Shown here: positions 1 to 6,808 of the stretch, one piece after another
How the letters are laid out: every line of letters begins with the position of its first letter
Numbering within the stretch: position 1 is the stretch's first letter
Origin: an uncultured Actinomycetes bacterium
GTDB taxonomy: Bacteria > Actinomycetota > Actinomycetes > Nanopelagicales > Nanopelagicaceae
Direction: 5' to 3'
DNA: 11,413 nucleotides
NCBI GenBank assembly: GCA_937864205.1
Contig: CALMJB010000078.1
Location: forward strand, 1 to 11,413
The notes under the pieces: model-generated
The model's database searches: none
What the model was told of the DNA's origin: nothing
The model's input: only the letters and a program-made list of their open reading frames with translations
Translations under genes and position numbers: made by a program

Positions 1-106
1 TCAATAACGCAGGTAGTTGAATTAATCCCCCGCCGCCGGCAATGGCATCGACAAAGCCTGCAAATCCTGCGGCTAGTCCGAGAAAGATCGCAGTTTCAAT
101 GCTCAT
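1..106 (-). CDS. TauE/SafE-family membrane transporter, N-terminal fragment
   Basis: Only the first 35 codons are in the window; the rest lies beyond base 1. Reading from the ATG at 106-104, the peptide starts MSIETAIFLGLAAGF and continues with GFVDAIAGGGGLIQLPAL. A first hydrophobic helix carrying G-F-x-D-A-I-A-G-G-G-G followed by a L-x-x-P motif is characteristic of the TauE/SafE (YfcA-like) family of integral membrane proteins, associated with export or uptake of sulfite, sulfoacetate and other small organic anions. The substrate cannot be told from this fragment. It lies 31 bases after the proS stop on the same strand, so it could be co-transcribed with proS. A weak GTGAG five bases before the ATG may serve as ribosome binding site. 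The family call is fairly secure because the glycine-rich signature is distinctive; the function is not. Confidence 0.75.
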   Translation of the reverse strand, partial: MSIETAIFLGLAAGFAGFVDAIAGGGGLIQLPALL

Positions 107-126
107 GAAAGCTCACGATTACTCAA

Positions 127-146
127 TTTATTTCAATTTATTTCAA
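127..146. repeat. Perfect 10-base tandem repeat across the proS stop codon
   Basis: The unit tttatttcaa occurs twice in direct succession (127-136 and 137-146), with a partial third copy (tcaa) at 123-126. On the minus strand the unit is TTGAAATAAA. The first unit encountered by the ribosome supplies the last two codons of proS (Leu-Lys) and its TAA stop; the second is untranslated. It looks like a small slippage duplication in AT-rich sequence; no function is evident. Confidence 0.7.
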
Positions 147-1850
147 TAACGAAACGACTTTATTTAAATCTACCTCTTCTTTTGCACCGCTTTTTCGATC
201 GCGCAACTCGACTTTGCCATTTGCAAGTGCTTTACCAACAATAATTATTTTTGGAATACCGATTAATTCTGCATCTTTGAACTTAACACCGGCACTTGGG
301 TCACGACGATCATCAAACAAAACTTCAAACCCTTTGGCTTCAATTTCATTTGCTAGTTTTTCAGCCGCTTCAAATATTGAATCTTCTTTACCCGTTGCGA
401 CAATGTGCACATCTGCTGGTGCTACTTCTGCCGGCCAACATAATCCGATTTCATCATGTGATTGTTCGGCAATGACCGCAACTGCGCGCGAGACTCCGAT
501 TCCATAAGAGCCCATGGTTACAACTTGTGCTGCACCATTTTTATCCAGCACCGTTAGATCAAGCGCTTTTGCATACTTTCTGCCTAATTGAAAGATGTGT
601 CCGATTTCAATTGCCCGATCTATCACCACTGGCTTGTCACATGTTGGGCAAGCATCTCCGGCTTTAATTTCTACCGCTTCCACATATTGTTCGACTTCAA
701 AATCACGTCCGCAGGTAACAAATCTGGCGTGCGTATCTTTTTTATTAGCTCCAGTAACCCAATGTGAACCTTTTGTTATTCGTGGGTCGGCTAAAAGTTT
801 TATGCCAAATTTCTTAGCATCTTGTGGACCAACATAACCTTTTACCAAATTTGGATGCTTTGCAAAATCTTCATCTTCAAATAATCGTAAGTCCTTTACG
901 CCACTTAAATTCGCACCCAAGCGTTTTACATCAACTTCCCGATCTCCAGGCACCAAAACAGAAATTGGCTTTCCATCTGCCATTAATAAAACATTTTTTA
1001 AAGTATCGGCAGCGGTAAATCCACCACCGTAATTCTTATTGAGAATTTCAACCAATGAATCAATGGTCGGAGTATTTGGCGTATTTAAAATCTCTAAGGC
1101 AGGTGCACTTGTTCCAGAGTAAGGCTTTACATTGGTGACCACCGCTTCAACATTTGCCGCATAACCACATGCTTTGCAAAGCACATATGTATCTTCACCG
1201 GTCGGACATGGCGCTAAAAACTCTTCAGATTTAGACCCGCCCATGGCACCGCTCATCGCTGAAACAATGTTGTATTTGATTCCTAAGCGATCAAAAGTCT
1301 TTATGTAAGCGGCGCGATGTCTTTGATACGAAGCCTCTAAACCTGCATCATCAATATCAAATGAATATGAATCTTTCATCACGAATTCGCGACCGCGAAT
1401 AATTCCGCTGCGAGGTCTTGGTTCATCGCGGTATTTTGTTTGAATTTGGTAAATCGAAAGTGGTAAATCTTTGTACGAAGAGAACTCACCCTTCACCATC
1501 AACGTAAACATCTCTTCGTGGGTTGGACCAAGCAAATAATCGTTTTGTTTACGATCTTTTAATCTAAAAATATCTGGACCATATTCAGTCCATCGATTTG
1601 TTGCGTCGTATGGTTCCTTAGGTAACAAAGCTGGAAAATTAACCTCTTGAAATCCGGCTTTATCCATCTCTTCGCGCACAATTTTTTCGATTTTTCTATA
1701 AGTGCGATAACCAAGAGGCAACCAGGAATAAATTCCGGCCGCAACTCTTCTAATGAATCCTGCGCGTACTAATAATTTGTGACTTGCAACTTCAGCATCG
1801 GCTGGATCATCACGTAATGTGCGAAGTAACAACGTAGACATGCGCAACAT
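138..1850 (-). CDS. proS: Prolyl-tRNA synthetase (bacterial type, with insertion domain)
   Basis: Charges tRNA-Pro with proline in the cytoplasm; a class II aminoacyl-tRNA synthetase of 570 residues, the usual length of the bacterial-type enzyme. Visible landmarks: GPTHEEM (108-114), the class II motif 2 region with YRDEPRPRSG...GREFVMKDSYSF (140-164), an editing/insertion domain from about 225 to 405 bounded by two Cys pairs (C225/C228 and C401/C404), GHIFQLG (417-423), class II motif 3 with GSYGIGVSR (447-455), and an anticodon-binding domain from about 475 to the end. The start at 1850 (ATG TTG CGC ATG) is preferred because a TAGGCT hexamer lies six bases upstream, matching a leaderless mRNA, and LRMS is a common N-terminus in relatives; a second ATG at 1841 is possible. 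It begins 25 bases after the ispG stop on the same strand, so read-through from dxr-ispG is also likely. Confidence 0.97.
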   Translation of the reverse strand: MLRMSTLLLRTLRDDPADAEVASHKLLVRAGFIRRVAAGIYSWLPLGYRTYRKIEKIVREEMDKAGFQEVNFPALLPKEPYDATNRWTEYGPDIFRLKDRKQNDYLLGPTHEEMFTLMVKGEFSSYKDLPLSIYQIQTKYRDEPRPRSGIIRGREFVMKDSYSFDIDDAGLEASYQRHRAAYIKTFDRLGIKYNIVSAMSGAMGGSKSEEFLAPCPTGEDTYVLCKACGYAANVEAVVTNVKPYSGTSAPALEILNTPNTPTIDSLVEILNKNYGGGFTAADTLKNVLLMADGKPISVLVPGDREVDVKRLGANLSGVKDLRLFEDEDFAKHPNLVKGYVGPQDAKKFGIKLLADPRITKGSHWVTGANKKDTHARFVTCGRDFEVEQYVEAVEIKAGDACPTCDKPVVIDRAIEIGHIFQLGRKYAKALDLTVLDKNGAAQVVTMGSYGIGVSRAVAVIAEQSHDEIGLCWPAEVAPADVHIVATGKEDSIFEAAEKLANEIEAKGFEVLFDDRRDPSAGVKFKDAELIGIPKIIIVGKALANGKVELRDRKSGAKEEVDLNKVVSLLK

Positions 1851-1856
1851 GTGGCA

Positions 1857-1862
1857 AGCCTA
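1857..1862 (-). promoter_or_regulatory. Candidate -10 element for a leaderless proS transcript
   Basis: On the minus strand TAGGCT is followed by six bases (TGCCAC) and then the proS ATG at 1850. With a -10 hexamer ending at -7, the transcription start would fall on the A of the start codon. No Shine-Dalgarno is visible before the ATG. I find no good -35 at 17-18 bases, so this is a pattern match only; gabT has the same hexamer at almost the same distance. Confidence 0.45.
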
Positions 1863-1875
1863 TCTAACGAGAAAA

Positions 1876-3027
1876 CTATTTAACTTCAACGGAAGGTTCG
1901 CCCGAAGCGACACCCGCTTTTTCCATCTCATCAGCAAGGCGCATTGCTTCTTCAATCAATGTCTCAACAATTTGTGCCTCAGAAACTGTTTTGATTACTT
2001 CACCTTTTACAAATATCTGTCCCTTACCGTTTCCAGATGCAACACCAAGATCTGCCTCGCGTGCTTCACCTGGACCATTAACTACGCAACCCATTACTGC
2101 AACACGTAATGGCACCGTCATTCCTTGTAAACCTGCCTGCACTTTTTCCGCCAATGTATAAACATCAACTTGTGCTCGGCCGCATGATGGACAAGAAACA
2201 ATCTCTAATTTTCGTTGACGAAGATTCAACGATTCTAAAATCGAAATACCAACTTTTACTTCTTCTACTGGCGGTGCAGAAAGTGAAACTCGAATGGTGT
2301 CGCCAATACCTTCTGATAAAAGAATTGCAAATGCAGTTGAAGATTTAATTGTGCCCTGAAATTGTGGGCCAGCTTCCGTAACACCAAGATGCAACGGATA
2401 ATCACATTTACTTGCTAGCAATCGGTATGCCTTCACCATCGTGACTGGATCATGATGTTTCACCGAAATCTTTATATTGGTGAAGTTGTGCTCTTCAAAC
2501 AAACTGGCTTCCCAAAGTGCAGATTCAACTAATGCTTCGGGAGTGGCTTTGCCATATTTAGCTAGCAATCTTGGATCAAGCGAACCAGCGTTAACACCGA
2601 TTCGAATTGGAATTCCGGCATCGCCGGCAGCTTTGGCAACCTCTTTTACTTTGTCATCAAATTGTTTGATGTTGCCGGGGTTTACTCGCACACCGGCACA
2701 TCCAGCATCAATTGCTGCAAAAATATATTTAGGTTGAAAATGTATATCGGCAATAACTGGAATCTGAGATTTTTTTGCAATCTGCGCCAGCGCATCAGCA
2801 TCATCTTGTGACGGAACTGCAACGCGCACAATTTGGCAACCAGATGCGGTTAATTCGGCAATTTGTTGCAGCGTCGCGTTTACATCTGCCGTAAGTGTTG
2901 TGCACATCGATTGCACCGAAACTGGAAAATCGGAACCGACTCCGACTGCACCAAGTTTTATTTGCTTGGTCTTACGACGCGGTGCAAGTGTTGGTGGTGG
3001 CGAGGAAGGGATTCCTAAATCAACCAT
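1876..3027 (-). CDS. ispG: 4-hydroxy-3-methylbut-2-enyl diphosphate synthase (IspG/GcpE)
   Basis: Penultimate enzyme of the MEP isoprenoid pathway: reductively converts 2-C-methyl-D-erythritol 2,4-cyclodiphosphate to HMBPP using a [4Fe-4S] cluster; cytoplasmic. The 383-residue protein has the TIM-barrel N-terminal part with PVSVQSM (35-41), DVNATLQQI (48-56), ADIHF (93-97) and GVRVNPGNI (112-120), and a C-terminal cluster-binding domain with cysteines at 279 and 282 (SCPSCGR) and 314 (MGCVVNGPGEA); Glu321 sits where the conserved cluster-side glutamate is expected. Nothing essential appears missing. The N-terminus has a proline-rich PSSPPPTLAPRRKT segment as in other actinobacterial IspG proteins. 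It follows the M50 protease gene by 21 bases and precedes proS by 25 bases on the same strand, and shares the operon with dxr, another enzyme of the same pathway. The start ATG at 3027 lacks a clear Shine-Dalgarno. Confidence 0.97.
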   Translation of the reverse strand: MVDLGIPSSPPPTLAPRRKTKQIKLGAVGVGSDFPVSVQSMCTTLTADVNATLQQIAELTASGCQIVRVAVPSQDDADALAQIAKKSQIPVIADIHFQPKYIFAAIDAGCAGVRVNPGNIKQFDDKVKEVAKAAGDAGIPIRIGVNAGSLDPRLLAKYGKATPEALVESALWEASLFEEHNFTNIKISVKHHDPVTMVKAYRLLASKCDYPLHLGVTEAGPQFQGTIKSSTAFAILLSEGIGDTIRVSLSAPPVEEVKVGISILESLNLRQRKLEIVSCPSCGRAQVDVYTLAEKVQAGLQGMTVPLRVAVMGCVVNGPGEAREADLGVASGNGKGQIFVKGEVIKTVSEAQIVETLIEEAMRLADEMEKAGVASGEPSVEVK

Positions 3028-3048
3028 GGTGGATATTCTGCCCCAACC

Positions 3049-4242
3049 TTAAAAATTTATCTTTACCGGGTTAAATAAATCAGCAGCTAGTAGCCAAACC
3101 GACAATGTCACCAGAATTGCGAACACCACCACCGTGACTGGCATCAATCGATTTACATTTAATGGCGCTGGTTTTGCTAAACCCTTGCGGGCTGCTCGCC
3201 TATTTCTTACACCATCAACTATTGCAATTGCCATATGACCACCATCTAATGGAAGCAGCGGCAAAAGATTAAAGATTCCAACAAATATATTTAGAGTTGC
3301 AATCATCAAAAGAAATGTTGCAAGTTTGTCTGCAAAACTTAAAGTTGAACCAACTGCATCGCCGGCAATTCGTGCTGCTCCGACTACCCCGACTAATCCA
3401 TTTGGATCACGTTCGGCATTTCCAAATGTGGCACTTATTAATTGTGGAATTTTGCTAGGCAGAGAAAATAATGCGGCCACACTTGCTTTGAAGAATTCGC
3501 CGGTAATTGTGACTGAACGCCAAATAGCTAACAATGGATTCAAACGGTTTCGCTCTTGCGCATTAATCACGCCGAGAACACCAATCTTTTTTCCATCAAC
3601 TTCTCGCGCCGACAACACCACCGGCAAATCTAAAGTTTGCCCATTGCGTTCAATATTCAAAGTCACAGATTGATTTGGCGCGGCTCGCAAAGCATCACGT
3701 AACTTGTTCCACTCTTTAAATTTCTCACCATTTATTCCAACTATTCGATCACCTGGTTGCAAACCAATTGATTTGGCCGGAGAAGGTGTGGAAGTTGCAG
3801 AACAAACTTCGTTTGCCGATTGTGGAATACAGTCAGATACCGATTGAATTTTGGAACTGGTTTGGCTGATTCCGATGCCTGATAACAATGTAAAAATCAA
3901 AATAAAACCAAGGACAAAGTGCAGGAATGAACCAGCACCTAACACAATCAATCTTTGTGGAATAGTGCCGGCAATAAATGCGCGAGGTTTTTCATCGGCA
4001 GATAATGGTTCATCTGGCGTCATGCCAATAATTTTGCAATAACCACCCGCTGGAATCGCTTTAATGCCAAATTCAGTTTCACCTCTTTGAGTTGACCAAA
4101 TTCGTCGACCAAATCCGACAAAGAATTCGGTAACTTTCATACCAAATCTTTTCGCAGTCAAATAATGCCCAGCTTCATGAACCATCACTGAAAACAACAG
4201 CGCAAATACAAATGCCAAGATTCCCAATATTTGTAAGGACAT
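3049..4242 (-). CDS. rip1: Site-2 intramembrane zinc protease, M50 family (Rip1/RseP-like)
   Basis: A 397-residue membrane protease expected to cut transmembrane substrates, typically anti-sigma factors, within the membrane. The first helix (about 3-26) carries the zinc motif HEAGH (22-26); the last helices contain NLLPLLPLDGGH (325-336), the second active-site motif of the family, with Asp333 as the third metal ligand. A single PDZ domain lies at about 128-215 (LQPGDRIVGINGE at 161-173), and membrane segments are visible near 97-122, 308-330 and 368-390. Two cysteines (138 and 147) on the extracytoplasmic side could form a disulfide. Position between dxr and ispG matches Rip1 (Rv2869c) of Mycobacterium tuberculosis. 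Its ATG shares one base with the dxr stop (TAATG), with GGTGA four bases upstream, indicating translational coupling. Substrates cannot be deduced; no anti-sigma factor gene is in the window. Confidence 0.95.
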   Translation of the reverse strand: MSLQILGILAFVFALLFSVMVHEAGHYLTAKRFGMKVTEFFVGFGRRIWSTQRGETEFGIKAIPAGGYCKIIGMTPDEPLSADEKPRAFIAGTIPQRLIVLGAGSFLHFVLGFILIFTLLSGIGISQTSSKIQSVSDCIPQSANEVCSATSTPSPAKSIGLQPGDRIVGINGEKFKEWNKLRDALRAAPNQSVTLNIERNGQTLDLPVVLSAREVDGKKIGVLGVINAQERNRLNPLLAIWRSVTITGEFFKASVAALFSLPSKIPQLISATFGNAERDPNGLVGVVGAARIAGDAVGSTLSFADKLATFLLMIATLNIFVGIFNLLPLLPLDGGHMAIAIVDGVRNRRAARKGLAKPAPLNVNRLMPVTVVVFAILVTLSVWLLAADLFNPVKINF

Positions 4243-5396
4243 TACTTCACCAATTCTGCAATTTTTTGCTTTGCGATTGCCCGCGCATTATTTTCGATTG
4301 CACTGACATCACTTAAGTCTCTCACTTTAGTTGTCGCGCCAGCTCGCTGCGAATCAACCACAGCGCTCACAATCTGCAAAATTGCCGTGAATTTAATCTG
4401 ACTATTCAAAAATGCTTCAACTGCTACTTCATTTGATGCGTTGTAAACCGCCGGCATGCCATTTCCGATTTGGCCACATAATTTTGCAAGTTCCACCGCT
4501 GGAAATTTTTGATTATCAATGGGGGAAAACTGCCAATTATGCGATTTGTTCCAATCGATGGCACTTGCTGCATTCGCAAGTCGCTTTGGGTATGAAATTG
4601 CATAAGCAATCGGACCTTTCATATTTGGCGGAGATGCCTGCGCAATCGTTGAACCATCATTGAATTCGACCATCGAATGAACAATTGATTGCGGATGAAT
4701 CACCGCTTCGATTTGGTTGTAGGCAATACCGAACAAATAATGCGCTTCGATTATTTCTAGTCCTTTATTTACTAATGTGGCGGAATTTATTGTGACCACT
4801 TCTCCCATATTCCAGGTTGGATGCGATAGCGCCTGTGCGACTGTCACCGAATCTAAATCGCTTTGTTCTCTAAATGGACCACCGCTGGCGGTAAGAATTA
4901 CCTTTTTAATTTCATCTTTTTTACCAGCCAACATCGCCTGAAATATCGCCGAATGTTCTGAATCAACTGGCAACAAATGATTGCCACCATTTTTAGCATT
5001 TAATTGATTGACTAAATCGATCACTAGATCTCCGCCGGCAACCAAAGATTCCTTGTTAGCCAGCGCTACTTTATTTCCCGCTTTTAGCGCTGACAGAGTC
5101 GGACCAAGCCCAATCGCACCGGTAATTCCATTTAAAACGATGTCGCAGGAAATTGCGGCAATCTCATTTGATGAATCAGCGCCTTCAATGACTTTAACTC
5201 CCGCTGTTTCTGGAGCCGGCGCCATTGTTCCAACAATCGGTACTCCGAATTTCTTCGCCTGTTGCATAAGCAATGTGGGATTTTTTCGACCAGCGCTTAA
5301 TCCAACTACTCGAAAACTTTCTGGATTTGCCGCCACGATCTCTAGCGCTTGTACTCCGATAGAACCGGTAGAACCTAAAATCACTAAGTCGCGCAC
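4242..5396 (-). CDS. dxr: 1-deoxy-D-xylulose 5-phosphate reductoisomerase
   Basis: Catalyses the NADPH-dependent rearrangement and reduction of DXP to MEP, the first committed step of the MEP isoprenoid pathway; cytoplasmic target of fosmidomycin. The 384-residue protein shows the NADPH-binding GSTGSIG (8-14), ALANKESLV (111-119), the metal ligands in PVDSEHSA (Asp145, Glu147), SGGPFR (171-176), the flexible-loop HPTWNMG (192-198), and NKGLEIIEAH (210-219) with Glu214 as the third metal ligand. Length and motif order are normal for the family. The start is a GTG at 5396, chosen because the Rossmann strand follows at once (MRDLVILGSTG) and a TAGAAT hexamer lies six bases upstream. It appears to be the first gene of the dxr-M50-ispG(-proS) operon, divergent from gabT. 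Confidence 0.97.
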   Translation of the reverse strand: MRDLVILGSTGSIGVQALEIVAANPESFRVVGLSAGRKNPTLLMQQAKKFGVPIVGTMAPAPETAGVKVIEGADSSNEIAAISCDIVLNGITGAIGLGPTLSALKAGNKVALANKESLVAGGDLVIDLVNQLNAKNGGNHLLPVDSEHSAIFQAMLAGKKDEIKKVILTASGGPFREQSDLDSVTVAQALSHPTWNMGEVVTINSATLVNKGLEIIEAHYLFGIAYNQIEAVIHPQSIVHSMVEFNDGSTIAQASPPNMKGPIAYAISYPKRLANAASAIDWNKSHNWQFSPIDNQKFPAVELAKLCGQIGNGMPAVYNASNEVAVEAFLNSQIKFTAILQIVSAVVDSQRAGATTKVRDLSDVSAIENNARAIAKQKIAELVK

Positions 5397-5402
5397 CTGC
5401 TA

Positions 5403-5408
5403 ATTCTA
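5403..5408 (-). promoter_or_regulatory. Candidate -10 element for leaderless dxr transcript
   Basis: Minus-strand TAGAAT, five of six bases matching the TATAAT consensus, is followed by TAGCAG and then the GTG start of dxr at 5396. The six-base gap places transcription start at the first base of the GTG. No Shine-Dalgarno is visible, in keeping with a leaderless message. No strong -35 hexamer is seen at 17-18 bases. Confidence 0.5.
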
Positions 5409-5440
5409 GTTTCAACTTATCTTTCCTTGATTCGCCCCGA

Positions 5441-5446
5441 TAGGCT
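5441..5446 (+). promoter_or_regulatory. Candidate -10 element for leaderless gabT transcript
   Basis: TAGGCT followed by seven bases (GGTACCT) and the ATG at 5454. TANNNT hexamers at this distance from the start codon are the hallmark of leaderless genes in actinobacteria. Only a poor -35 (around 5417-5423) is visible. This element argues for the ATG at 5454 rather than the upstream in-frame TTG at 5427, whose codons would include the promoter itself. Confidence 0.5.
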
Positions 5447-5453
5447 GGTACCT

Positions 5454-6806
5454 ATGTATTCCGAAGGTAAATCGGCACCGGTTGAACAAAAACGCAAAGT
5501 TGTTACCGCAATTCCCGGACCAAAATCTGCCGAATTAATTAAACGCAGAGCCGATGTTGTTTCCGCTTCACTTGGAATGGCATTCCCAGTTTTCATTGAA
5601 AGATCTCAGGGCGGAATAATTGTTGATGTTGATGGTAATCACATCATCGATCTTGGCGCTGGCATCGCAGTAGTAAGTGTTGGAAACGCAAATCCAAAAG
5701 TTGTCGAGAATGTTAAAAATGCAGTCGAAGCATTCACCCACACATGTTTCATGATTGTTCCGTACACCGGATATGTAGAAGTTTGCGAAGCATTAAATCG
5801 TTTAACTCCGGGTAAGTTTAAAAAGAAGAGCGCGTTATTTAATTCCGGCGCAGAAGCGCTAGAAAACGCGGTGAAAATCGCTCGTTCTTATACAAAGCGT
5901 CCGGCGATTGTGGTTTTCGAACATGGCTATCACGGCCGCACCAATTTAACTTTGGCGATGACTGCAAAAAATATGCCTTATAAAGATTCGTTCGGACCAT
6001 TTGCGCCCGAGATTTATCGCATGCCGATGGCTTATCCGTATCGATGGAATGGCGACCAATCAAATTGTGCTGCGGAAGCTTTAGAAATTGTGACTCACAA
6101 AATTGAAAAAGAAATCGGTGCAAAAAATGTTGCAGCGATTGTGATTGAACCAATTCAAGGTGAGGGCGGATTTGTGGTTCCACCAAAAGGTTTCTTGCCC
6201 GGCCTTGCCAAATTCGCGAAGGAAAATCAAATTCTTTTCATTGCTGATGAAGTCCAAACCGGTTTTGCCAGAACCGGAAAGATGTTTGCCTCTGAAGATG
6301 AAAACCTTGAACCAGATTTAATCTGCACCGCTAAAGGAATCGCAGCCGGTTTGCCACTTTCAGGTGTTACTGGCCGAGCCGAAATTATGGATTCCATACA
6401 TGTAAGTGGACTAGGTGGAACCTATGGTGGAAATCCGTTGGCATGTGCTGCCGCGCTAGGCGCAATCGAAACAATTGAAAAAGAAAATTTGGTTACCCGC
6501 GCTAATAAATTAGGCACAATTATCGAATCCGCTTTAACTGAAATGAAACGAAAATACTCAATTGTTGGCGATGTCCGTGGTCGTGGTGCAATGCAAGCGA
6601 TTGAATTAGTAAAGCCTGGCACCACCGAACCAAATCCAGATGCGGTCACCGCGGCAGTTAAATATGCTCAACAAAAAGGTGTTTTGATACTCACCGCTGG
6701 CACTTATGGAAATGTGATCAGATTATTGCCACCACTTATTATTGGTGAAGATCTTCTTAAAGAAGGTTTGGCAATACTTGATGAAGCACTTGCTTCTATC
6801 AAATAA
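5454..6806 (+). CDS. gabT: 4-aminobutyrate (GABA) aminotransferase
   Basis: PLP-dependent class III aminotransferase of 450 residues, expected to transfer the amino group of GABA to 2-oxoglutarate, giving succinate semialdehyde and glutamate. Numbered from the ATG: RVVTAIPGPKS-like lead (KVVTAIPGPKS, 15-25), THTCFM (95-100), cofactor-phosphate loop FNSGAEALENAVK (129-141), YHGRT (159-163), EPIQGEGG (232-239), ADEVQTGFARTG with Asp265 for the pyridine nitrogen, and TAKG with Lys294 as Schiff-base lysine, then GGTYGGNP and GDVRGRG (372-378). The IPGPKS lead and the THTCFM segment are typical of actinobacterial GabT and favour it over ornithine or acetylornithine aminotransferases. An in-frame TTG at 5427 would add nine residues but overlaps the promoter-like hexamer. 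It is transcribed alone, divergent from dxr and convergent with the ureohydrolase gene, its stop two bases from that gene's stop. No succinate-semialdehyde dehydrogenase is in the window. Specificity for GABA over related omega-amino acids is inferred. Confidence 0.92.
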   Translation: MYSEGKSAPVEQKRKVVTAIPGPKSAELIKRRADVVSASLGMAFPVFIERSQGGIIVDVDGNHIIDLGAGIAVVSVGNANPKVVENVKNAVEAFTHTCFMIVPYTGYVEVCEALNRLTPGKFKKKSALFNSGAEALENAVKIARSYTKRPAIVVFEHGYHGRTNLTLAMTAKNMPYKDSFGPFAPEIYRMPMAYPYRWNGDQSNCAAEALEIVTHKIEKEIGAKNVAAIVIEPIQGEGGFVVPPKGFLPGLAKFAKENQILFIADEVQTGFARTGKMFASEDENLEPDLICTAKGIAAGLPLSGVTGRAEIMDSIHVSGLGGTYGGNPLACAAALGAIETIEKENLVTRANKLGTIIESALTEMKRKYSIVGDVRGRGAMQAIELVKPGTTEPNPDAVTAAVKYAQQKGVLILTAGTYGNVIRLLPPLIIGEDLLKEGLAILDEALASIK

Positions 6807-6808
6807 TT

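Noticed and set aside
107..137. Intrinsic terminator after proS
   Set aside because: The gap is AT-rich with a direct repeat but no stable stem-loop followed by a T-run on the minus strand.
3326..3673. Plus-strand open frame of 115 codons opposite the M50 protease gene
   Set aside because: Antisense shadow of a conserved gene with no family resemblance and no promoter or ribosome binding signal noticed.
5008..5403. Plus-strand open frame of 131 codons opposite dxr
   Set aside because: It lies wholly antisense to a well-supported dxr, has no recognisable domain, and is the kind of shadow frame expected opposite a conserved gene.
5412..5430. Weak inverted repeat TCAA-N11-TTGA in the dxr/gabT gap as an operator
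   Set aside because: Only four matching bases per arm in AT-rich DNA; too short to claim a regulator site.
5427..5453. Upstream in-frame TTG start for gabT
   Set aside because: The added residues show no conservation that I recognise and would be encoded by the promoter-like sequence; the ATG at 5454 fits better.
5839..6186. Minus-strand open frame of 115 codons opposite gabT
   Set aside because: Fully inside gabT, unusual composition rich in Gln/His/Arg, no motif; a shadow frame.
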